A stretch of DNA of 49,256 bases, taken from NCBI GenBank assembly GCA_026389315.1, contig JAPLIC010000071.1, forward strand, positions 1 to 49,256, given 5' to 3'. Position numbers and translations under genes: made by a program. This stretch comes from Cyanobacteriota bacterium (GTDB lineage Bacteria; Cyanobacteriota; Cyanobacteriia; PCC-6307; Cyanobiaceae). The notes beneath the pieces were generated by a model. That model worked only from the letters and a program-made list of their open reading frames with translations. It had not been told where the DNA came from and searched no databases. Positions 43,013-49,256 of this stretch are shown here, piece after piece; the stretch's first letter is position 1, and each line of letters begins with the position of its first letter.

Positions 43013-44739
43013 GGCACCAGGGCAAGCCATTGGCGCCGACGCTGGAGCATGGCTGGCGAGGCTCCAGGATTGGAGTTGAGCTGATAACGAACCACCTCAG
43101 GGGCCGAGGGCCGCAGGCAGGTCTGCTGCACTTGGCCAAACCGACAAAACAGAATCTCGAGGGGTTCCCCTTCCCTGGCCCGCTGGTTCAACAGGGTGGT
43201 GAGATCGTTCTCCAGCATGACGCGGCTGCGTTCGATCGCCAAGAGCTCATCGCCTACTTGAAGGCCCGCAACCTCTGCGGGTCCGTCACGCATCACCTGC
43301 TTGATTTTCAATCCGCAACAACCCGGGCGCTCGAGCTGCCACCCGGGACATGGATGGGAAGAGGATATGGCAATCAGACTCAACCCCACATCTTCGAGAT
43401 AGCTATCAACGGGAGGATCTTGACGACTTTCCAGCCAAATGGGCAAAAGGGTGGACAGATCTGCGGCATGGTCTGTAAAGGCCGCCAGTAAATCCGCCTC
43501 CCCGTAGCCCCGCCCCCAGCGACCATGGCTGGCCCACAACTGGCGCAACACGGAGCTGAGGGCGGCCCCATGGCGACGTAGGTGTAGATCGAGAATCAGG
43601 GCCAGCACAGTTCCCTTGATGTAGTAGCTGATCTGATTATCACTGGAGTAGGCATCTTGGCGGTAAAGCTTGACCCAGGCCTCCTCACTGCTTTCGCGCA
43701 GGCTCTGCACAAACCGGCCGGGTGTGCGGAAATAACGACAAAGATCGTCGCCCAAGTCGGTGATCACGTCGGCTTCGTCGCTGAGGCCGGCGAGGTGGGG
43801 CAAGAAGAGGTCGTAGTAACTGGTGATTCCCTCAACGAACCACAGGGTGGACACGATCACCGGTCCGTCGTAGTCGATTGGCCAGAGGGGGGCTGGTCGT
43901 AAACGCCGTCCATTCCACTGGTGAAGATATTCGTGGGCCACCAGCTGCAGCAGCTTGCGCCTGCCTTGGGGTGTCGCCAGGGCACGGCGGCCATAAACCA
44001 GCACGCAACTGTTGTCGTGCTCCAGGCCGCCATAGCCCTGCTCAAGCAGGTGCAGTACCAGGAGGTAGGCCTGCGCAGGGGGTGTGGCCGTACCCATGAG
44101 CTGGCAGCAGGCCTGACATACCGCAGCCACCTCCAGCAACCAGCTGGGTGCATCAATCGTGGGGTCCTGTCCCCAGCTGACCCAACGATGGGGGACCCCA
44201 GCGACGGCGAAGGGGCGGGCCGCCAGCGCGCCGACCTCAACCGGGCTATCCACCAGTTGGTCGTAATCGCGGGCCAGCCACCCTCCCTCACCATCCTCGG
44301 GCAGGGGGACGAAAGCCTGCCAATCCGGGGGTAGTCGTAATTCCAGAGCGTGGGGATTCCAGCGTTGGCCGTCGATCTGCAAGGCCACTTGGGCCAACAC
44401 CACAAAGCCGTGATCCGACTGCAGCTGGCTGGTCCGCACACTCGATTCGACGGCCAAGAGGCGATAGCTGAGGCAAACCGGTGCCCGATCGTTCAATAGG
44501 GCCCGCCAGTGGGCTGGGCCAAGGCGCCGCAAGGGAACGGGGCGCTCCCCCTGCATCAGCCGCAGGTCTTCGAGCGTACGGACGTAGTCGCGTATCAGGT
44601 AGGAGCCCGGGGTCCAGGCTGGTAGGCGAAGGTCGAGCTGGGTGTGTGCTGGCGTGAAGTCGAGCTGGGCTAACACCAGATGGCGATTGGGTTGACGCAG
44701 ATCCAGCCTGAGCCGCGGGGCCGCGGAGGCCTCAACCAT
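43009..44739 (-). CDS. M61-family metallopeptidase with PDZ domain
   Basis: A 576-residue M61 (glycyl aminopeptidase-like) protein. The N-terminal domain reads LPAWTPGSYLIRDYVRTLED, the catalytic part holds QLVAHEYLHQWNGRRLRP (HEYxH zinc site) and LWFVEGITSYYDLFLP (third ligand glutamate), and a C-terminal PDZ has EVAGLQVGDELLAIE. No signal peptide is evident from the chosen ATG 44739, so it is probably cytoplasmic. It overlaps the Ycf35 gene upstream by 8 bp and the amidase downstream by 4 bp, forming a coupled trio. Confidence 0.92.
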   Translation of the reverse strand: MVEASAAPRLRLDLRQPNRHLVLAQLDFTPAHTQLDLRLPAWTPGSYLIRDYVRTLEDLRLMQGERPVPLRRLGPAHWRALLNDRAPVCLSYRLLAVESSVRTSQLQSDHGFVVLAQVALQIDGQRWNPHALELRLPPDWQAFVPLPEDGEGGWLARDYDQLVDSPVEVGALAARPFAVAGVPHRWVSWGQDPTIDAPSWLLEVAAVCQACCQLMGTATPPAQAYLLVLHLLEQGYGGLEHDNSCVLVYGRRALATPQGRRKLLQLVAHEYLHQWNGRRLRPAPLWPIDYDGPVIVSTLWFVEGITSYYDLFLPHLAGLSDEADVITDLGDDLCRYFRTPGRFVQSLRESSEEAWVKLYRQDAYSSDNQISYYIKGTVLALILDLHLRRHGAALSSVLRQLWASHGRWGRGYGEADLLAAFTDHAADLSTLLPIWLESRQDPPVDSYLEDVGLSLIAISSSHPCPGWQLERPGCCGLKIKQVMRDGPAEVAGLQVGDELLAIERSRVMLENDLTTLLNQRAREGEPLEILFCRFGQVQQTCLRPSAPEVVRYQLNSNPGASPAMLQRRRQWLALVP

Positions 44740-45076
44740 GGAATTCGAGCAAGGCCGAGGGCAAGACCAGGGAAGCTTCCTGCAGGGCCTGGCGGGCGGC
44801 ATAGGCCCTGGTGATCCGGCCTAACAGAGTCTGGAGGGTGAGGGAGCGGCTCAATTGCTGCAGGTCGCCCACCAGGGAGAGGGAGCCATCGGTAGACCGC
44901 TGCCAGCCAAACCTCTGCCCTCCCTCCAGTTGCACAGCAATGGCAACCCGCTGGCGTTCGCCGGCAAAGCCGAGCAGCTCGCCCCCGGGTTCGCTGCAAA
45001 GCCCAAGGGAAGCGAGGGCTTGGTGCAGGATGTCGGTATCCCGTAGCACGGTTGGCAGGATGGAAAGATGGGACAT
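44732..45076 (-). CDS. ycf35: Ycf35/DUF1257 protein
   Basis: A 114-residue soluble protein starting MSHLSILPTVLRDTDILHQA, the MSHxSxxxTxLxD-x-xxL pattern of DUF1257/Ycf35, conserved in cyanobacteria and some plastids and of unknown role. The longer frame extending to 45613 only shadows purN. Its stop overlaps the M61 start by 8 bp. It is divergent from purN with 18 bp between the chosen starts. Confidence 0.85.
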   Translation of the reverse strand: MSHLSILPTVLRDTDILHQALASLGLCSEPGGELLGFAGERQRVAIAVQLEGGQRFGWQRSTDGSLSLVGDLQQLSRSLTLQTLLGRITRAYAARQALQEASLVLPSALLEFHG

Positions 45077-45094
45077 GGGCTTGATGTCCTTCAG

Positions 45095-45799
45095 ATGCCG
45101 TGTGCTGAAGAAAATAGCCAATCGCAGCAGGCCTTTCAGTGGCCACTGCCACACGACTGGCCACACGACTGGCCACACCCTTGGCCCCAGCACCAGGGCC
45201 GGCTCAGGCTGGGGGTGATGGCCTCCGGGGCCGGGAGCAATTTTGAGGCCCTGGTCAGGGCCTGCCGCCTGGGCTCCTTGGCGGCCAGCGTGGAGCTGCT
45301 GGTGGTCAACCGCGCCGATTGCGGCGCCCGGGGACGGGCCGAGCGACTCGGGGTCCCAACCGAGCTTCTCGATCACCAACTTCATCCCACCAGGGAGGAT
45401 CTCGATTGCGCCCTGATCACCGCCTTCCAAAGCAAAGGGGTGGACTTGGTGGTGATGGCGGGCTGGATGCGCATTGTCACCCCAGTCTTGGTCGAGGCTT
45501 TTCCGCAACGGTTGCTGAACATCCATCCTTCCTTGCTTCCCAGTTTTCGGGGCCTTGACGCGGTGGGCCAGGCCCTGGCCGCTGGCGTGTGCCTCAGTGG
45601 CTGCACCGCCCACCTGGTGGCCGTCGAGGTGGACGCCGGTCCGATTCTGGTGCAGGCTGCGGTGCCGGTGCTAGCGGGGGACAACAGGACCAGCCTGGCC
45701 GCCCGGATTCGGGTTCAGGAACACCGCATCCTGCCCCAGGCCGTGGCCCTGGCCGCCGCCCGACTGGGGTCTTCAGGGATAGAAGGGCAAGAGCGGTAA
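45095..45799 (+). CDS. purN: phosphoribosylglycinamide formyltransferase
   Basis: A 234-residue GAR transformylase of de novo purine synthesis. The core starts RLRLGVMASGAGSNFEALV, with VVNRADCGARGRAERLGVP, VVMAGWMRIVTPVL, NIHPSLLPSFRGLDAVGQAL (catalytic N-H-D set: N, H in NIHPSLLP) and GCTAHLVAVEVDAGPILVQA (the aspartate in DAGPI). An N-terminal ~40-residue extension contains HDWPHDWPHPWP, from a 12-bp tandem duplication. The start is uncertain (ATG 45095 used). The last 27 bp overlap argC convergently. Confidence 0.92.
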   Translation: MPCAEENSQSQQAFQWPLPHDWPHDWPHPWPQHQGRLRLGVMASGAGSNFEALVRACRLGSLAASVELLVVNRADCGARGRAERLGVPTELLDHQLHPTREDLDCALITAFQSKGVDLVVMAGWMRIVTPVLVEAFPQRLLNIHPSLLPSFRGLDAVGQALAAGVCLSGCTAHLVAVEVDAGPILVQAAVPVLAGDNRTSLAARIRVQEHRILPQAVALAAARLGSSGIEGQER

Positions 45800-46840
45800 T
45801 CCAGTGTTGGCCGGCAGTCCGGCCAACAAGTTGAGGCATTGGACGCCTTGGCCGGCCTGGCCCTTGATCAGATTATCGATGGCGCTCATCACGATCAGTT
45901 GGCCCGTGCGCCGATCCACCTGCACCGACAGCAGGGCACGGTTGGTGTTGCGCACCCATTTGGTGGAGGGATAGGTGCCCACCGGCAACACATCCACGCT
46001 GGGACTGTTCCGGTAGGCGGCCTTCAGGAGCGTGGTGCAGTCGTCCGCCGTCAACCCCGGATCCCCCAGGCGGGCGTAAACGGTGGCGAGCAAGCCCCGC
46101 ACCATCGGCATCAGGTGGGGACTGAACTGGAGGGCCACCGGGTGACCGACCACCTGGGAGGCCATTTGCTCGATCTCGCTGGTGTGGCGGTGGCCCACGA
46201 CGCCATAGGGCGCGACGGCCTCCGCCGCCTCCGCCAACAGCAGGTGTTCTTTGGCGGCCCGGCCGCCACCGGAGGTGCCGCTTTTGGCGTCGATGATGAT
46301 GCCGGCTGGTTCAATCAGCCCCTGGTTCAGGAAGGGCAGCAGGGCCAGCAGGCTGGCGGTGGGAAAGCAGCCGGGTGCGGCGACAAGCCGGGCATTGCGG
46401 ATGCGCTCCTCCTCCCACTCCACCAGCCCATAGACCGCTTCCTGGCAGAGATCGTTGTCCTGACGTGGGGTTTCCAGGGCCTCACTCGCATACACCTCCT
46501 GCCATTGCGCCAGGGAGCGGTAGCGGTAGTCAGCGGAAAGATCGACCACCTTCACCCTCCGCTGCAGCAGCTCGGGTACGAGCCGGGCGGCGAGGCCGTT
46601 GGGCAGGCTGAGCACGGCCAGGTCGGCCACGGCCGCAATCGCGTCCGGCTCCGGGGTCCGCACCACAGGGTCCCCCTGCAGGGGCAGAAACGGGCTGATC
46701 TCACTCCAGCGGCGTCCACTGCTGCGTTCTCCCCCCAGAAAGGTGACCGAGAAATGGGGGTGATCCGCCAGTAGGCGCAACGTCTGCAGACCGCCGTACC
46801 CACTCGCACCGATGACCGCGAGGCGTTTGTCTGCCGCCAT
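45773..46840 (-). CDS. argC: N-acetyl-gamma-glutamyl-phosphate reductase
   Basis: A 355-residue NADP-dependent reductase, third step of arginine synthesis. The dinucleotide loop is VIGASGYGGLQTLRLL, with VVDLSADYRY, the catalytic cysteine in VAAPGCFPTASLLALLP, SGTSGGGRAAKEH and GHRHTSEIEQMA. It ends convergently inside the 3' end of purN by 27 bp. An arginine-pathway enzyme in the same window as the guanidine operon is probably coincidental. Confidence 0.95.
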   Translation of the reverse strand: MAADKRLAVIGASGYGGLQTLRLLADHPHFSVTFLGGERSSGRRWSEISPFLPLQGDPVVRTPEPDAIAAVADLAVLSLPNGLAARLVPELLQRRVKVVDLSADYRYRSLAQWQEVYASEALETPRQDNDLCQEAVYGLVEWEEERIRNARLVAAPGCFPTASLLALLPFLNQGLIEPAGIIIDAKSGTSGGGRAAKEHLLLAEAAEAVAPYGVVGHRHTSEIEQMASQVVGHPVALQFSPHLMPMVRGLLATVYARLGDPGLTADDCTTLLKAAYRNSPSVDVLPVGTYPSTKWVRNTNRALLSVQVDRRTGQLIVMSAIDNLIKGQAGQGVQCLNLLAGLPANTGLPLLPFYP

Positions 46841-46972
46841 GCAAAGGAGTTAAAAACGAGGATCGTAATGGTCCTGCTTGGGACCCATGCCCCGGCATGA
46901 AGGCGGGGCGGAAGCCAGCCAACGTCTAATCTTCAATGGTGATTTGCCCAGATCCCCAGGCCTTCACCCCAT

Positions 46973-48700
46973 TTGACCATTACTCCAGCTGAACGGACCC
47001 AAGACCCCGCCCCCGGCCGACAAGTCCACGACCTCACCGAAGCGACCATTGATTTCGATGCCATCGCTGATGGCCTGGCGGCTATCCGCAATGGGGAGTC
47101 GGTCGTGGTCGTGGACGATGAGAATCGCGAGAATGAAGGCGACCTGATCTGCGCGGCCCAGTTCGCAACGCCCCAGCAGATCAATTTCATGGCCACCGAA
47201 GCCCGGGGCCTGATCTGCCTGGCGATGGAGGGTCAGCGGCTTGATGCCCTTGACCTGCCTCTGATGGTGGATCGCAACACCGACAGCAATCAGACCGCCT
47301 TCACCGTCAGCGTTGATGCCGGTCCCGAAAGCGGCGTCAGTACTGGCATTTCAGCGGAGGATCGGGCCCGAACCATCCAGGTGGCCATCCATCCCGACAG
47401 TCGTCCTGCGGACCTGCGCCGCCCCGGCCACATCTTTCCCCTGCGGGCCCGTGAAGGGGGGGTCCTCAAGCGGGCGGGACACACTGAAGCGGCCGTGGAT
47501 CTGGCCCGTCTGGCGGGCCTTTATCCGGCGGGTGTGATCTGCGAGATCCAGAACCATGACGGCTCCATGGCCCGCCTGCCCCAACTGGTGGCCTACGCCA
47601 GGCGCCATGGGCTGCGGTTGATCTCCATTGCCGATCTGATAGGCTATCGCCTCGATACCGAGCGCTTTGTGCGCCGCCAGGCCGAAGCCAGGCTGCCCAG
47701 CGCCTTCGGCAATTTCCGGGCTATCGGCTATCGCAACGAACTGGATGGCAGCGAGCATGTGGCCATCGTCAAGGGCCATCCCGAGCAGGCGGCAGCGGCC
47801 GTGTTGGTGCGCGTCCATTCCGAATGCCTCACTGGCGATGCCTTCGGCTCCCTGCGCTGCGACTGTCGGCCCCAGCTGGAGGCGGCCCTGCAGTTGATTG
47901 AGCAGGCCGGGGAAGGGGTGGTGGTCTATCTGCGCCAGGAGGGGCGAGGGATTGGCCTGGTGAACAAACTCAAGGCCTACAGCCTCCAGGATGGCGGTCT
48001 GGACACCGTAGAAGCCAATGAGCACCTCGGCTTTGCCGCTGATTTGCGCAATTACGGCGTCGGAGCCCAGATCCTCAGCGATCTGGGCATCCAGCGCCTG
48101 CGTCTGATCACCAACAATCCGCGCAAGATTGCCGGCTTGGGGGGTTACGGCCTTGAAGTCGTCGATCGGGTGCCCTTGGTGATGGATCCCGGCGACCACA
48201 ACGCCGCCTATCTGCAGGCCAAACGGTTGAAACTGGGCCATCTGCTGGGGGAGCCCACCGGTGCCCCTCCCCAGCAAGACGCACCCCAGGGCCTCAGCGC
48301 CGTTCTGGCTTGGGATGGTGCTGCCACCCCCACGGCCCTGGCGGAGCGGCTTGAAGTCCTGCGCCAGTGGGCCCAGGAACGGCAGTTGCTGCTCAATCAG
48401 GAAGAGCACCCGCGCCTGCTGGCGCTGCTGGAGCAGCCGAGGATCGCTATGCTGCTGGCGGCCCGCGAAAACCACCAGCTCACGGCCGCCGACCTGGCCG
48501 GCTCCCTGAGAGCCATGGCCCAATGGTCGGATACGACCTCCGTGGCGCTGCTGCTGGCCCCCGATGCCCAACGCAGGGGTCATCCCAGTGGAGATCTTGA
48601 ACCGGAGCGGCGCGGACTGACCGATCTGGGACCCACCCCCGACGCGGCGGTCTGCCCCTGGCTAAACCTCAAGGCCGGATCCTTCATCCGCTGGGCCTAG
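46973..48700 (+). CDS. ribBA: bifunctional DHBP synthase / GTP cyclohydrolase II
   Basis: A 575-residue fusion that makes both early riboflavin precursors. RibB (about residues 27-230): [70 protein letters not shown]. RibA (about 240-430): [20 protein letters not shown] zinc cysteines, [18 protein letters not shown] and the active-site arginine region. The last ~140 residues extend past GCHII and have no recognised motif. The start is TTG 46973, in a frame open upstream only briefly; no FMN riboswitch is seen in front. Confidence 0.95.
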   Translation: MTITPAERTQDPAPGRQVHDLTEATIDFDAIADGLAAIRNGESVVVVDDENRENEGDLICAAQFATPQQINFMATEARGLICLAMEGQRLDALDLPLMVDRNTDSNQTAFTVSVDAGPESGVSTGISAEDRARTIQVAIHPDSRPADLRRPGHIFPLRAREGGVLKRAGHTEAAVDLARLAGLYPAGVICEIQNHDGSMARLPQLVAYARRHGLRLISIADLIGYRLDTERFVRRQAEARLPSAFGNFRAIGYRNELDGSEHVAIVKGHPEQAAAAVLVRVHSECLTGDAFGSLRCDCRPQLEAALQLIEQAGEGVVVYLRQEGRGIGLVNKLKAYSLQDGGLDTVEANEHLGFAADLRNYGVGAQILSDLGIQRLRLITNNPRKIAGLGGYGLEVVDRVPLVMDPGDHNAAYLQAKRLKLGHLLGEPTGAPPQQDAPQGLSAVLAWDGAATPTALAERLEVLRQWAQERQLLLNQEEHPRLLALLEQPRIAMLLAARENHQLTAADLAGSLRAMAQWSDTTSVALLLAPDAQRRGHPSGDLEPERRGLTDLGPTPDAAVCPWLNLKAGSFIRWA

Positions 48701-48781
48701 GCGTTTGGTTGGCAAAGATCCGCATCTACCATCGTCGCAGCCGCCTCTGAATTCCACCAGATCCGATTGATTGCAATCGAT

Positions 48782-49063
48782 TTAGCCGAAAAGACGGGAT
48801 AGGGCCAAGCCCAAATCCAGCTGCCATAGGCAGTGGGGGTAGACGAACTTGTTGCCTCCCTCGTCGAGGAATTGGCCCGCGGATGACCACCGGGTGCACT
48901 TCTTGCTGGATTTGGTTGATGGGCTGAAGTATTCGGCCGTCCCACCCCCGCCGAAAGCAAGGATCCCGGCGGGGCGAGAGGATTTCAACTGCGGGTGGAA
49001 ACGACGTCTTTGGCGCAGTGGTTGAGACGCTGTTGCCGCACTCCGCCTCTGGCAAGGGGACAA
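48782..49063 (-). CDS. possible small protein or gene remnant
   Basis: A 93-residue minus-strand frame. Its second half (STKSSKKCTRWSSAGQFLDE, then GGNKFVYPHCLWQLDLGLAL ending SRLFG-stop) has strongly G/C-ending codons, as real genes here do, while the N-terminal half looks random. It may be a small gene with a later start or the end of an eroded one. No family is recognised. The rest of 48701-49116 shows nothing else. Confidence 0.25.
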   Translation of the reverse strand: MSPCQRRSAATASQPLRQRRRFHPQLKSSRPAGILAFGGGGTAEYFSPSTKSSKKCTRWSSAGQFLDEGGNKFVYPHCLWQLDLGLALSRLFG

Positions 49064-49116
49064 CTTCGGCTTAGCCGGGCCCCGAGACCTAATGTCAAAA
49101 ATAATCTAAAAGTAAT

Positions 49117-49256
49117 TAGGGCTTGCTGAATTAAGTTTTATTGGGCTTAGGACGTATCGAGGGCAATATGCTGGATCGCCTGCACTTGGACATTCGATCA
49201 AGGATTGACTCAAAAGAGCTGTCTAAAACGCACCCAACAGCGCTGTTCGACGATCA
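49117..49256 (+). mobile_element. possible left end of an insertion sequence, continuing past the window
   Basis: TAGGGCTTGCTGAATTAAG at 49117 resembles the terminal inverted repeats (GGGCTTGCTGAA type) of several cyanobacterial insertion sequences. A plus frame from ATG 49168 (or TTG 49141) reads MLDRLHLDIRSRIDSKELSK, then THPTALFDD, and is open to the last base, fitting the N-terminus of a transposase 50 bp inside the end. The region is more AT-rich than before it. The family cannot be fixed from so little sequence. Confidence 0.35.

Noticed and set aside
44732..45613. Ycf35 gene extended to 45613
   Set aside because: The extra part is the antisense shadow of purN; MSHL at 45076 is the family start.
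46841..46972. FMN riboswitch before ribBA
   Set aside because: None of the conserved RFN blocks (AGGGGC..., GGTG, etc. in order) could be recognised.

Overview
The window looks like a chromosomal stretch of a high-GC picocyanobacterium (Synechococcus/Cyanobium-type). Three things point that way: a core set typical of the group (menD-menB for phylloquinone, glgA, murF, a DUF760 protein, a Ycf35/DUF1257 protein, ribBA, argC, purN, pgi, lepB); several copies of the cyanobacterial HIP1 octamer GCGATCGC (for example 1514, 5631, 8933, 17588, 18549, 24712); and gene order inside the metabolic blocks. No rRNA, tRNA or CRISPR array was recognised. All family names come from reading motifs by eye; no database search was possible.

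Left part (1-14.6 kb), accessory. It opens with the 3' part of a large SF1 helicase ending in a restriction-endonuclease-like domain, overlapped by 4 bp by a long coiled-coil protein; this may be part of a defence module cut by the window edge. Next comes a complete guanidine-use operon: a guanidine-I (ykkC) riboswitch, the Ni-dependent guanidine hydrolase gdmH, its HypA/HypB-like nickel chaperones (ghaA, ghaB) and a three-gene ABC importer. The order matches the cluster known from Synechocystis (sll1077-sll1082). After two small reverse-strand genes lies a 1113-residue LRR-Roc-COR protein with a TIR/DUF4062-like C-terminus and eleven near-identical 72-bp repeats. It is followed by a decayed amidohydrolase and a VapBC-type toxin-antitoxin pair.

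Middle part (14.6-28.5 kb), mixed. It holds two glycosyltransferases and a sulfotransferase; a membrane cluster (two DedA proteins, a Ca-type P-ATPase, a DUF475/TerC protein and an APC permease that appears to have lost its middle third); then peptide deformylase translationally coupled to an SMR transporter, an NCS2-type permease, a HEPN relic, an AT-richer GRDP-like gene, a hexanucleotide repeat and a broken reading frame coupled to murF.

Right part (28.5-49.3 kb), mostly core. murF - Pro-rich membrane protein - glgA - L,D-transpeptidase - menB - menD run on the minus strand. lepB and the DUF760 gene run on plus. An AT-rich insert with two sugar-transfer genes (about 37.14-39.35 kb) separates these from pgi. 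Then come a lysozyme-like exported protein, an amidase - M61 peptidase - Ycf35 overlapping set, purN, argC and ribBA. The extreme right end looks like the beginning of an insertion sequence.

The strongest functional story is the guanidine operon, where an aptamer, enzyme, metal chaperones and transporter form one transcription unit. The clearest candidates for less described biology are its possible ribosome-access switch, the edge-cut helicase/coiled-coil pair, the repeat-rich ROCO protein, and the contracted APC permease.
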